DNA from: Sphingopyxis alaskensis RB2256
GTDB lineage: Bacteria; Pseudomonadota; Alphaproteobacteria; Sphingomonadales; Sphingomonadaceae
DNA: 64,000 bases
NCBI RefSeq assembly: GCF_000013985.1
Contig: NC_008048.1
Span: forward strand, 1,116,001-1,180,000
Direction: 5' to 3'
The notes under the pieces were generated by a model. That model saw nothing but the letters and a program-made list of their open reading frames with translations. It ran no database searches and was not told the origin of the DNA. Numbering within the stretch: position 1 is the first letter of the stretch; each line of letters begins with the position of its first letter. Position numbers and translations under genes: made by a program. Below are positions 1 through 7,564 of the stretch, one piece after another.

Positions 1-360
1 AAGTTTGTCGAAAGCCGGGTGCCGCGCATCCTGCATCCCGGCCTTGCGAGCCATCCGCAGCATGATCTGGCGAAAAGCCAGATGGAGGCTTGCGGACCGA
101 TCTTTTCCTTCATTCTCGACGGGCGCGAACAGGCGATGGCATTTCTCAACGCGCTCGAACTGGTCGACATTTCCAACAATATCGGCGATTCGCGCAGCCT
201 TTGTTGTCACCCCGCATCTACCACCCATTACAGTGTCAGCGCCGAGGCGCGCGCCGATATGGGCGTCGTGGAAGGAATGCTGCGTATCAACATCGGGCTC
301 GAAGATCCGCGCGACATCATCGCCGATCTGGACCAGGCATTGACCAGGGTCGGGCTTTAG
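1..360 (+). CDS. metZ: O-succinyl/O-acetylhomoserine sulfhydrylase, C-terminal part
   Basis: Last 119 residues of a Cys/Met-metabolism PLP enzyme; the gene starts left of the window. Seen: the closing block of this family, with HPGLASHPQHDLAKSQM, then DISNNIGDSRSLCCHP, STTHYSVSAEARADMG and MLRINIGLEDPRDIIADLDQA. Family members make homocysteine from an activated homoserine and sulfide in methionine synthesis. The DISNN-GD-SL wording fits the sulfhydrylase MetZ better than a cystathionine gamma-synthase or lyase, but the PLP lysine lies outside the window, so the exact member is inferred. apaG follows 17 bp downstream on the same strand. Confidence 0.85.
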   Translation, partial: KFVESRVPRILHPGLASHPQHDLAKSQMEACGPIFSFILDGREQAMAFLNALELVDISNNIGDSRSLCCHPASTTHYSVSAEARADMGVVEGMLRINIGLEDPRDIIADLDQALTRVGL

Positions 361-377
361 GGGAATCTGGCGCCGCG

Positions 378-779
378 ATGATCGACTCCTTCTTTCCCTT
401 CTCGGCGACCACCGGACCCGTGACGGTGCGCGTGGCGGTGAGCTATCTGCCCGAACAGTCGCATCCGGCGCTCGGTCGCTGGTTCTGGGCCTATCATGTG
501 CGGGTCGAAAACCATGGCGACAGCGCGGTGCAGCTGCTCTCGCGCCACTGGCGGATCAGCGACGCGCGCGGGCAGGTGAGCGAGGTCGAGGGCGAGGGTG
601 TGGTTGGCGAACAGCCGCTGATCGGCGCGGGCGGGGCCTATGACTATGTCTCCGGCTGCCCGCTGCCGACGCCCGAAGGGTCGATGGTCGGCAGCTATAC
701 GATGGAGATGAGCGACGGATCGCAGATGCTCGTCGCGATCCCGCACTTCCCTCTGGTGGCGCCCGCGACGGCATCATGA
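378..779 (+). CDS. apaG: ApaG domain protein
   Basis: A 133-residue protein of the ApaG family, small fibronectin-III-like beta sandwiches once linked to Co2+/Mg2+ resistance; the biochemical role is not settled. Seen: the family signature WAYHVRVENHGDSAVQLLSRHW near residues 36-57, EGEGVVGEQPLIGAGGAYDYVSG around 70-92, and GSMVGSYTMEM followed by IPHFPL near the C terminus. The length is normal (about 125-135). The ATG at 378 is the first that yields the family N terminus. The stop overlaps the start of the next gene (ATGA), so translation of the LysR regulator is probably coupled. Confidence 0.9.
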   Translation: MIDSFFPFSATTGPVTVRVAVSYLPEQSHPALGRWFWAYHVRVENHGDSAVQLLSRHWRISDARGQVSEVEGEGVVGEQPLIGAGGAYDYVSGCPLPTPEGSMVGSYTMEMSDGSQMLVAIPHFPLVAPATAS

Positions 780-1567
780 AGCGCACGCACCTGCCCCTCA
801 ACGCGCTCCGCGTCTTCGATGCCGCTGCCCGGCATTTGAGTTTCACGCGCGCCGCCGACGAGCTGGCGGTGACGCCCGCGGCGGTCGGGCAGCAGATTCG
901 CGCGCTGGAGGATATGCTCGGCGTCGTGCTGTTCCGCCGCACGCCCAAGGGGCTCGAACTGACCGGTGAAGCGCAGGCCGGGCTCGACGCGCTGCGGCAG
1001 GGATTCTTGCAGTTCGAGGAATCGGTGCGCGCGATGCAGGCAGGGCAATCGTCGCAGTCGCTGACCATTGCCGCGCCGCGCGACCTGACCGCCAAATGGC
1101 TCGCCCCGCGGCTCGCGCGCTACAGCCAGCAGGCGCCCGACGTGCGCTTCACGCTGGTTTCGGCCGATACCGGCATCGATTTCACCGAAGCGAACCTCGA
1201 CCTTGCGATCTTCTGGACCGATAGTGCGGGCGACCATGAGGGCGTGGCGCTGTCGGAGCCGTTGATGGTCACCGTCGCGGGACCGGGAGGGGGCAGCGAT
1301 ACGCGCATTGCCTGGCCCGGCTGTCCGGTCGCCGATGGCGAACCCGCGCTGCGGCTGGGCGATGCGGGGCTGGCAATTGATGCCGCCGCGAACGGGCTGG
1401 GTCATGCCAATGTCCCCGCAATGCTCGCCGAAGGAGACATCGCCGCGGGTCGCGTCCGGCAGGTGGGCGAGCCGGCGCCGACCAAGCGCGGCTATTGGCT
1501 CGTCGCGCCGACCCCGCAATGGCGGCAGGCGAAGGTCAAGGCGCTGGTTGCCGCGTTGACGGCATAA
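776..1567 (+). CDS. LysR-family transcriptional regulator, GcvA-like
   Basis: A 263-residue LysR regulator. The N-terminal winged helix-turn-helix (residues 5-65) contains LRVFDAAARHLSFTRAADEL and VTPAAVGQQIRALEDMLG, followed by FRRTPKGLELT, which is the GcvA/AmpR-type wording. The remainder is an effector-binding domain, shorter than the usual total of about 295-305 residues, so one lobe is abbreviated. GcvA-like proteins control glycine cleavage or beta-lactamase genes; the target here is unknown. A secreted beta-lactamase-like gene lies about 360 bp downstream in the opposite orientation, which is suggestive only. It overlaps apaG by 4 bp. Confidence 0.85.
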   Translation: MKRTHLPLNALRVFDAAARHLSFTRAADELAVTPAAVGQQIRALEDMLGVVLFRRTPKGLELTGEAQAGLDALRQGFLQFEESVRAMQAGQSSQSLTIAAPRDLTAKWLAPRLARYSQQAPDVRFTLVSADTGIDFTEANLDLAIFWTDSAGDHEGVALSEPLMVTVAGPGGGSDTRIAWPGCPVADGEPALRLGDAGLAIDAAANGLGHANVPAMLAEGDIAAGRVRQVGEPAPTKRGYWLVAPTPQWRQAKVKALVAALTA

Positions 1568-1589
1568 TAACTTCTATTGCGCGCGTCAT

Positions 1590-1624
1590 CCCCCTACGCC
1601 AATATCACTACTTGGCGAAGGGGG
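1590..1624 (+). promoter_or_regulatory. Hairpin covering the ribosome binding site of the TM2 gene
   Basis: CCCCCT-A-CGCCAA (1590-1602) can pair with TTGGCG-A-AGGGGG (1612-1624): 12 base pairs, one A-A mismatch and a 9-nt loop. The 3' arm is the Shine-Dalgarno sequence AAGGGGG that ends 6 nt before the ATG at 1631. Folding would hide it. It may be translational control or a weak terminator for the LysR gene; no T-tract follows. Confidence 0.5.
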
Positions 1625-1630
1625 ATGAGT

Positions 1631-1930
1631 ATGGATCAGCGTGATGTCCGGTCTCAGCTATATTTTGAGGCAAATAAAAAGTCGCAGGGTGCAGCATATT
1701 TGCTGTGGTTTTTCTTGGGTGCGTTTGGCGGCCACCGTTTCTATTTGGGGAAGAGTGGGAGCGCGGTTGGACAGCTCTTGCTCTGGATAGGTGGCTGGCT
1801 GACGCTCGGTATCGCGTGGGTCATCCTGGGTATTTGGTGGATTATCGATGCGATCCTGATTCCAGACATGGTTCGGACCGAGAATATGCAACTGGCCGAC
1901 AAAGTCTTGGGTGAGAATCCCCGCTTCTAA
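1631..1930 (+). CDS. TM2 domain membrane protein
   Basis: A 99-residue protein with a TM2 domain: AYLLWFFLGAFGGHRFYLGK forms the first helix and its signature glycines and FGGHRFYLG turn, and two further hydrophobic stretches (VGQLLLWIGGWLTLGIAWVI and WWIIDAILIP) follow. TM2 proteins are small inner-membrane proteins of unknown function. The ATG at 1631 was chosen because AAGGGGG sits 6 nt upstream; the in-frame ATG at 1625 abuts that site too closely. Base composition is lower in GC than the neighbours (AT-rich codons such as AAT AAA AAG TCG), which hints at later acquisition or weak codon selection. Confidence 0.85.
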   Translation: MDQRDVRSQLYFEANKKSQGAAYLLWFFLGAFGGHRFYLGKSGSAVGQLLLWIGGWLTLGIAWVILGIWWIIDAILIPDMVRTENMQLADKVLGENPRF

Positions 1931-3258
1931 TCTTTGGCGGCAAGCGCCAGCAGGCGCTTGATCAGCGCGACCATCGTTTCGGTGGCGACCGCCGCGTCGG
2001 GATTGTTCCAGCTGGCCGTGACGACGACATATTTGTCATCGCCCTTGCGCTGGCCGAGCAGGCTCATCGACAGGACGCCGGTTTCCGAGCCGCCCTTGTA
2101 GCCAAGCCATGACCATTCGGCGGCGGCGGCCGGACCGACGCCATTGTTGATCGCCATCGCGGCCATCGCTTCCGGTGATTGCCGGGCGCGCAGGTCGATC
2201 ATCAGCCGCGCAACATCGGACGGGCTGGCGAACCATTCGAGGCTGTCGATGAAGCGCGGGCCGCCCGCAAAGCTGACGCCGTCAACATTGGCCAGAACCA
2301 TCTTGTCGGCGTTAACATCGAGCAGTCTTCTTTGATCGGCATCGCTCGCGCCGACGAAGGCCGCGCGCTCGCGCTCGAAATTATTGCCCTTGAGCGCGAA
2401 CGCCTCGACCGTGGTCAGAAAGGGGATGTTGCGCGACGGGTCGCTGTGCCCCGCCGCCTTCATCCGCGCCTCGATCGCCTCGCGGCCGAGCAGGTGGATC
2501 AGCGTGTCGGTCGCGCCATTATCGCTGACCGAGATCATCCAGTTGGCGAGCGTCTGGAGCGTCACCGGCATATCCCTCGGCCAGCCGGCCGTGCCCGCCG
2601 ACGAAAAGCTGGCGTGCGTCAAAGGCACGACGTCGGACCATCTGCGCTTGCCCGCGGCGACCTGCGCCGCCAGTTCGTCCAATATATAGAGTTTGAAGGT
2701 CGACCCGATTGCGAACTGGCGCTCGCTGTTCGCCGCTGCGATTTTTCTGATGCCGCCGCCGTCGAGCTCGGCGACGAGAAAGCCGGTGTGACCCGGCAGC
2801 GCGGCCAGTTCGGCCGCGACCTTGTCGAAACTGTCGTCCGCCATGGTGAAGTCGGTGATCCGAAGCCCGACGACTTTTTCGTCCGCCCCCGCTGCGACGT
2901 CGAGTAGCACGGTCGCCACGCCCTTTTCAAAGCGCAGGCGGACGGTGCCCGACAGGCCGTTGGACGACGTCGCGCCGTCCACCGCGACCGGCGCACCATA
3001 TTGGGCGATCAGGTTCGCAGTGACCGCGCGGAACTGCGCCTCGGGCAATGCTTTTTGGAAACCGGCGTCGAAATAGTCGGCAAAGGCGATGCGCCCCGCG
3101 ATCAGGTCGACAAGCTGGTCGGCGCGCCGCGCAAAAGCGGTGTCGGCCGCCGCCGCCATCTCGGGCGATTGATGCGCGAGGGCCGGTGCCGCAGCGAAGA
3201 GCGGCGTGCAGGTGAGCAGAACGGCAACGAATGAGCGGGCGATGCGGCGGCGGATCAT
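1927..3258 (-). CDS. Secreted class A beta-lactamase-like serine hydrolase
   Basis: A 443-residue protein starting at the ATG at 3258, preceded by GGGGAG. A signal peptide runs to about residue 29 (VAVLLTCTPLFAAAPALAHQ). An N-terminal region of about 110 residues resembles the small alpha/beta domain often found before such hydrolases. The penicillin-binding fold follows with its three active-site elements: STFK (Ser about 186), SDN (about 245-247) and KGG (about 388-390). These are the nucleophile, the second catalytic triad and the KTG equivalent. The family spans beta-lactamases and peptidoglycan or ester hydrolases; the N-terminal extension and the KGG triad argue against calling it a resistance enzyme from sequence alone. 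It converges on the TM2 gene with a 4-bp overlap. Confidence 0.85.
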   Translation of the reverse strand: MIRRRIARSFVAVLLTCTPLFAAAPALAHQSPEMAAAADTAFARRADQLVDLIAGRIAFADYFDAGFQKALPEAQFRAVTANLIAQYGAPVAVDGATSSNGLSGTVRLRFEKGVATVLLDVAAGADEKVVGLRITDFTMADDSFDKVAAELAALPGHTGFLVAELDGGGIRKIAAANSERQFAIGSTFKLYILDELAAQVAAGKRRWSDVVPLTHASFSSAGTAGWPRDMPVTLQTLANWMISVSDNGATDTLIHLLGREAIEARMKAAGHSDPSRNIPFLTTVEAFALKGNNFERERAAFVGASDADQRRLLDVNADKMVLANVDGVSFAGGPRFIDSLEWFASPSDVARLMIDLRARQSPEAMAAMAINNGVGPAAAAEWSWLGYKGGSETGVLSMSLLGQRKGDDKYVVVTASWNNPDAAVATETMVALIKRLLALAAKD

Positions 3259-3310
3259 GGTATCATTCTCCCCATTTCGCGCGCCTTCCGCCACGGCGGA
3301 ATCATCGGCG

Positions 3311-5290
3311 CTAGGCGTCGATCGCGGCCTCGTCGAGGCTGGCGGCATTGGCCTGGATGAACTGGAAACGATGTTCAGGGTTCCTGCCCATCAGCCGGTC
3401 GACAAGGTCCTTGACCAGATGACGCTCTTCATATTCCTGCGGCAGCGTGACGCGCAGCAGGCTGCGCGTGGCGGGGTCCATCGTCGTTTCCTTGAGCTGG
3501 TTCGGGTTCATTTCGCCCAGCCCCTTGAACCGGCCGACCTCGACCTTCTTGCCCTTGAACAGCGTTGCCTCCAGCTCGGCGCGGTGCGCGTCGTCGCGCG
3601 CATAGGCCGAGAGGCCGCCCGCGGTCAGACGGTAAAGCGGCGGCTGCGCGAGATAGACATGCCCGTTCCGGACGATGTCGGGCATCTCCTGAAAGAAGAA
3701 GGTCATCAGCAAGGTCGCGATATGCGCGCCGTCGACATCGGCGTCGGTCATAATGACAATTTTTTCGTATCTTAGCCGGTCGGCATCGCAATCCTTGCGC
3801 ATCCCGCAACCGAGCGCGAGCGCCAGGTCGGCGATCTCCTGATTGGCGCGGATCTTGTCGGCGCTGGCGCTCGCGACGTTCAATATCTTGCCGCGGATCG
3901 GTAGGATCGCCTGCGTCTTGCGGTCGCGTGCCTGCTTGGCGCTGCCGCCCGCGCTGTCGCCTTCGACGATGAAAAGCTCGGTGCCTTCGGGGCCGTCGTT
4001 CGCGCAATCGGTGAGCTTGCCGGGCAGGCGGAGCTTGCGTCCGCTCGTCGCGGTCTTGCGCTTGACCTCGCGCTCGGCCTTGCGCTTCAGCCGCTCGTCC
4101 ATCCGGTCGAGAACGAGGCCCAGCAGCGCGCGGCCGCGGTCCATATTGTCCGACAGGAAATGGTCGAAATGATCGCGCACGGCATTTTCGGTCAGGCGCG
4201 CGGCCTCGGGGCTGGACAGCCGGTCCTTGGTCTGGCTCTGGAACTGGGGGTCGCGGATGAAGACCGAGAGCATCATCTCGCTGCCGTTGAAAACGTCCTC
4301 GGCGGTGATCTGCGCCGCCTTTTTCTGGCCGATCAGCTCGCCGAACGCGCGCAGGCCCTTGGTCAGCGCCGCGCGCAGCCCGGCCTCGTGCGTCCCGCCC
4401 GCGGGGGTGGGGATGGTGTTGCAATACCAGCTGTAGGAACCATCGGACCACAGTGGCCAGGCGATCGCCCATTCGGCGCGGCCCTGATCGCCCGGAAAAT
4501 CCTGTCGCCCGACAAAGGGATCGGCAGTCGCGCATTCGCGGGCGCCGATCTGCTCCTTGAGATGGTCGGCCAAGCCGCCGGGGAACTGGAAAACCGCCTC
4601 GCTGGGCGTGTCGTCGCCGATCAGCGCGGGTGCGCATTTCCAGCGTATTTCCACGCCGGCGAAGAGATAGGCCTTCGAGCGTGCCAAGCGGTAAAGCCGC
4701 TGCGGCTTGAAGCGGCCATGCTCGCCGAAGATTTCGGGGTCGGGGATAAAGGAAACGCTGGTGCCGCGCCGGTTCGGCGTGGCCCCCAATTCTTCGAGCG
4801 GACCGAGCGGCGCCCCGCGCGCGAAGCGCTGACGATAAAGCTGTTTGGCGCGCGCGACCTCGATCTCGGTCTCGACCGACAGCGCGTTGACGACGCTCAC
4901 TCCGACACCGTGAAGGCCGCCCGAGGTTGCATAGGCCTTGCCCTCGAACTTGCCGCCCGAATGGAGCATGGTCATGATGACCTCGAGCGCCGACTTGCCC
5001 GGAAACTTCGGATGCGGATCGACCGGCATCCCGCGCCCGTTGTCGACGATCGTGAGCCGGTTGCCGACGTCGAGCGTAACCTCGATGCGCGTCGCATGAC
5101 CCGCGACCGCCTCGTCCATGCTGTTGTCGATCACCTCGGCGGCGAGATGGTGCAGCGCGCGCTCGTCGGTCCCTCCGATATACATGCCGGGGCGGCGGCG
5201 GACGGGTTCGAGCCCCTCCAGCACCTCGATCTGCGACGCATTATAGCTGTCGGAAGCGGGGATCGCGGCGTCGAACAAATCGTGACTCAT
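3311..5290 (-). CDS. parE: DNA topoisomerase IV subunit B
   Basis: ATPase subunit of topoisomerase IV, which with ParC decatenates daughter chromosomes. Seen in a 659-residue protein: the GHKL ATP site (EVIDNSMDEAVAGHA, DNGRGMPVD, TSGGLHGVGVSVVNALS), a GyrB-type transducer, and the TOPRIM metal-binding motifs EGDSAGGSAKQARDR and DADVDGAHI, ending with the conserved QLKETTMDP and a DRLMGR segment. The RRRPGMYIGGTDERALHHL wording and the length of about 660 match ParE rather than GyrB (about 800). The ATG at 5290 is preferred over an upstream in-frame TTG because MSHDLFD matches the usual alphaproteobacterial N terminus. Confidence 0.96.
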   Translation of the reverse strand: MSHDLFDAAIPASDSYNASQIEVLEGLEPVRRRPGMYIGGTDERALHHLAAEVIDNSMDEAVAGHATRIEVTLDVGNRLTIVDNGRGMPVDPHPKFPGKSALEVIMTMLHSGGKFEGKAYATSGGLHGVGVSVVNALSVETEIEVARAKQLYRQRFARGAPLGPLEELGATPNRRGTSVSFIPDPEIFGEHGRFKPQRLYRLARSKAYLFAGVEIRWKCAPALIGDDTPSEAVFQFPGGLADHLKEQIGARECATADPFVGRQDFPGDQGRAEWAIAWPLWSDGSYSWYCNTIPTPAGGTHEAGLRAALTKGLRAFGELIGQKKAAQITAEDVFNGSEMMLSVFIRDPQFQSQTKDRLSSPEAARLTENAVRDHFDHFLSDNMDRGRALLGLVLDRMDERLKRKAEREVKRKTATSGRKLRLPGKLTDCANDGPEGTELFIVEGDSAGGSAKQARDRKTQAILPIRGKILNVASASADKIRANQEIADLALALGCGMRKDCDADRLRYEKIVIMTDADVDGAHIATLLMTFFFQEMPDIVRNGHVYLAQPPLYRLTAGGLSAYARDDAHRAELEATLFKGKKVEVGRFKGLGEMNPNQLKETTMDPATRSLLRVTLPQEYEERHLVKDLVDRLMGRNPEHRFQFIQANAASLDEAAIDA

Positions 5291-5392
5291 GGCATGGCTA
5301 TACGGGTCGGGGAAGGGCACTGGCAAGCGCGGTTTTAACGGTCGTTATCCGGCGCATCGCGGCATCGATTCACCGCATTCCGGCCTGCGCAA

Positions 5393-5418
5393 GGAACTTT
5401 CCGCGTCACCACCGGGTT
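5393..5418 (+). promoter_or_regulatory. Possible EcfG-type (general stress) promoter
   Basis: GGAAC at 5393-5397 and GGTT at 5415-5418 are separated by 17 bp. This resembles the alphaproteobacterial EcfG consensus GGAAC-N16/17-CGTT with one mismatch in the second box. It would start transcription about 30-35 nt before the outer-membrane protein ATG. A match of this length can occur by chance. Confidence 0.3.
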
Positions 5419-5458
5419 TGGATGGCGACTGCAAGGTCATAAAAAATGGAGTAAAAAC

Positions 5459-6292
5459 ATGAAATTCGTAGCTCTCCTCGCCGCCACGGCGGCATCCGTT
5501 CTGGCCGTTCCAGCCGTTGCTCAGGACAATCGGGATCCGTCTCGGGACTTCGACGGTCCCTATATCTCGATCGGCGGCGGCGCCACGCTGCAGGGCAACG
5601 ATCGCGGCGAAACTTTGGTGTTCGACACCGACCGTGACGGCACCTATGGCGACACCGTCAATACCGCAGGCGGAACCAATGCCTTTTCGCCCGGCTTCTG
5701 CAACGGCGCTGCGACGAGCACCGCCAATGTCGGCTGCCGCAACGACAAGGACGGTCCGGAGTTTTTCGGGCGCCTCGGTTATGACAAGCGCATGGGCAAT
5801 TTCGTGCTCGGCGCGGTGGTCGAGGGCGGCCACAGCGTCGCGCGCGACAGTGTTTCGGGCTTTTCGACCACACCGGCGAGTTACACCATGAGCCGCGAGG
5901 CCGACTATCAGGCGAACGCGCGTCTGCGCGCAGGATACACGCCGGGCGGCGGCGCGCTTTTCTATGTCACCGGCGGCGGCGCCTATGCGCGGCTCGACAA
6001 CAGGTTCACGACCACGAACACCGCGAACAGCTTTGCCGACAACGGCAAGACGAATGCGTGGGGTTACACCGTCGGCGGCGGTGCAGAACTGATGGTCACC
6101 AACAACATCGGCATCGGGCTCGAATATCTCTACACCGACGTCAAGGACAAGGACTATGTCGTCAATGTCGGCCCGGGAAGCGCGCCGGCGACCAATCCGT
6201 TCCTGCTGAACGGCGGCGGCACCGACATCCGCCGCAGCGATCCGCATTTCCGCACGCACAGCGTTCGCGGGACGCTGAGTTATCGCTTCTGA
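5459..6292 (+). CDS. Outer-membrane beta-barrel protein
   Basis: A 277-residue protein with a clear signal peptide (MKFVALLAATAASVLAVPAVAQ, cleavage after AVAQ). The mature part has alternating amphipathic strands typical of the small OmpA-like/Omp25-type barrel: YISIGGGATL, FFGRLGYDKRM, NARLRAGYTPGG, ALFYVTGGGAYARL, WGYTVGGGAELMVTNNIGIGLEYLYTD. It ends SYRF with the C-terminal Phe used by the BAM machinery. Such proteins are alphaproteobacterial surface proteins whose role is usually structural. The GGAG 8 nt upstream supports the ATG. A candidate EcfG promoter lies just upstream and a strong hairpin follows. Confidence 0.88.
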   Translation: MKFVALLAATAASVLAVPAVAQDNRDPSRDFDGPYISIGGGATLQGNDRGETLVFDTDRDGTYGDTVNTAGGTNAFSPGFCNGAATSTANVGCRNDKDGPEFFGRLGYDKRMGNFVLGAVVEGGHSVARDSVSGFSTTPASYTMSREADYQANARLRAGYTPGGGALFYVTGGGAYARLDNRFTTTNTANSFADNGKTNAWGYTVGGGAELMVTNNIGIGLEYLYTDVKDKDYVVNVGPGSAPATNPFLLNGGGTDIRRSDPHFRTHSVRGTLSYRF

Positions 6293-6311
6293 CCTTTCGG
6301 GAGCAAAAAGG

Positions 6312-6340
6312 AAGGCGCCGGGTCGTTGATCCGGCGCCTT
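6312..6340 (+). terminator. Rho-independent terminator between convergent genes
   Basis: A perfect 10-bp stem, AAGGCGCCGG (6312-6321) with CCGGCGCCTT (6331-6340), closes a 9-nt loop. It follows the barrel gene stop by 19 bp. An A-run lies on its left and TTT spans its right edge, so it could serve both converging genes. Confidence 0.8.
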
Positions 6341-6344
6341 TCGT

Positions 6345-6743
6345 CTATCCGGCGTCCGGCGCCGGAAAAATCGCGAAATTGCCGTTGGCGCTCGCGACGA
6401 GCCGGTCGTTCTGGAACAGGCGCGCGTCGATATTGGCCACCCGCTTGCCCTTGTGCAGCACGCTTGCTTGGCAAATCAGGCGGCCTTCGCGCACCCCGAC
6501 GTGATAGTTGAACTTGATCTCGAGTGTCGCACACCAGAAACCTTCGTCCAGCGAACTGAACAGGGCGCCGCCCATGGCGGTATCGGCAAGCGAATAGGCG
6601 ACACCGCCATGGGCGACGCCTTGCGGATTGAAATGTCGTTCGCGCTCAATATCGATGGCCATCGTGCAACGCCCGTCGCGGCGCTCGATCATTTGCAGGC
6701 CGAGCGCGCGGGCGAATTCGAAATCCTGGCCGAACGGCCTCAC
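6345..6743 (-). CDS. PaaI-type hotdog-fold thioesterase
   Basis: A 132-residue hotdog-fold protein. Seen: FNPQGVAHGGVAYSLADTAMG (residues 38-58), the PaaI signature with the HGG turn and the acidic residue that activates water, then ATLEIKFNYHVGVREGRLICQASVLHKGKRVA. PaaI-type enzymes release CoA from aryl- or acyl-CoA thioesters in the cytoplasm. Translation probably starts at GTG (6743), where AAAGGCG lies at good spacing. The next gene upstream, gcrA, ends 9 bp away, so the two may be co-transcribed. The substrate cannot be told from sequence. Confidence 0.85.
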   Translation of the reverse strand: MRPFGQDFEFARALGLQMIERRDGRCTMAIDIERERHFNPQGVAHGGVAYSLADTAMGGALFSSLDEGFWCATLEIKFNYHVGVREGRLICQASVLHKGKRVANIDARLFQNDRLVASANGNFAIFPAPDAG

Positions 6744-6752
6744 CGGACGCCT

Positions 6753-7445
6753 TTAACGAACCCGGGGACCACCGAAGGGCGGGGGCGGGGGCGGACGGCG
6801 CGTGCCGCGCGGCAATTGCGCCTGATAGGCGCGGCCGCAATGTTCGACACAATAGGGAAAGCCGGGGTTCACCGCTTCGCCGCAGAAGTGGAAATCGGGC
6901 TCGCCCGGATGCCCCATCGGCCAGCGGCAGATACGGTCGTTGAGGTCGAGCAGGCTCGTCTTGTCGGCGATTTCCGGGCTCGGCTTGGCGGGCACCAGCC
7001 GACGCGGCGGTGCGGGCGGGATCGGCGCCTGCTGATCGCCGGGGCCTTGACGGATAAAGCCGCCGGGGCCGATCGACACGATCCGCGGCGCTTCCGGTTT
7101 CGTCGGCGCGGCGGCGGCATTCTCGATGTGCGGAGCCTCGGCCGCAGGCTTGGGTTCGGGACGCGGAACAGTCGATGCCGGGCGCGGCGTGGCGGGTGCG
7201 GTGGGTCGCGCCGCCGTCGCGGCGGGCGCAGGTTTCGCCGCAGTGGGGGCTGCCGTTTTCGCGGGCTTTGCCATCTTCTCGGTCGCCTTGACGGGCGAGG
7301 GGCGCGATTTCAGGCCCAGCCGGTGCGCCTTGCCGATCACGGCATTGCGGCTGACCCCGCCGAGTTCGTCGGCGATCTGGCTGGCGGTCAGGCCCTTTTC
7401 CCACATGCTGCGCAATTGCTCGATGCGCTCATCGGTCCATGACAT
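6753..7445 (-). CDS. gcrA: GcrA cell cycle regulator
   Basis: A 230-residue protein beginning MSWTDERIEQLRSMWEKGL, the diagnostic GcrA N-terminal helix-turn-helix (TASQIADELGGVSRNAVIGKAHRLGL, residues 19-44). A long Ala/Pro/Lys-rich linker (about 50-160) precedes the conserved C-terminal sigma-interacting region (CRWPMGHPGEPDFHFCG and PYCVEHCGRAYQ, with several Cys/His) and a proline-rich tail. In Caulobacter, GcrA binds CcrM-methylated promoters and sigma70 and drives S-phase transcription. The start at 7445 has GAGGAAC upstream; an earlier in-frame codon would only add nine residues. It is transcribed divergently from the ABC permease across about 120 bp. Confidence 0.95.
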   Translation of the reverse strand: MSWTDERIEQLRSMWEKGLTASQIADELGGVSRNAVIGKAHRLGLKSRPSPVKATEKMAKPAKTAAPTAAKPAPAATAARPTAPATPRPASTVPRPEPKPAAEAPHIENAAAAPTKPEAPRIVSIGPGGFIRQGPGDQQAPIPPAPPRRLVPAKPSPEIADKTSLLDLNDRICRWPMGHPGEPDFHFCGEAVNPGFPYCVEHCGRAYQAQLPRGTRRPPPPPPFGGPRVR

Positions 7446-7564
7446 ATTCTGTTCCTCATCATTTCCCGCCACGGGCCATAGCGTGTGCCTTGCGATCCTT
7501 TCGGGATCGTTGTCGCGACGGCCCAGCTTGCGGTAAGATCGGGGAGGCGATAGGCGAGAACGCC

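Noticed and set aside
1927..3258. Annotation as an antibiotic-resistance beta-lactamase
   Set aside because: Active-site elements fit the fold, but the KGG triad, N-terminal domain and lack of alignment to known resistance enzymes do not support that name.
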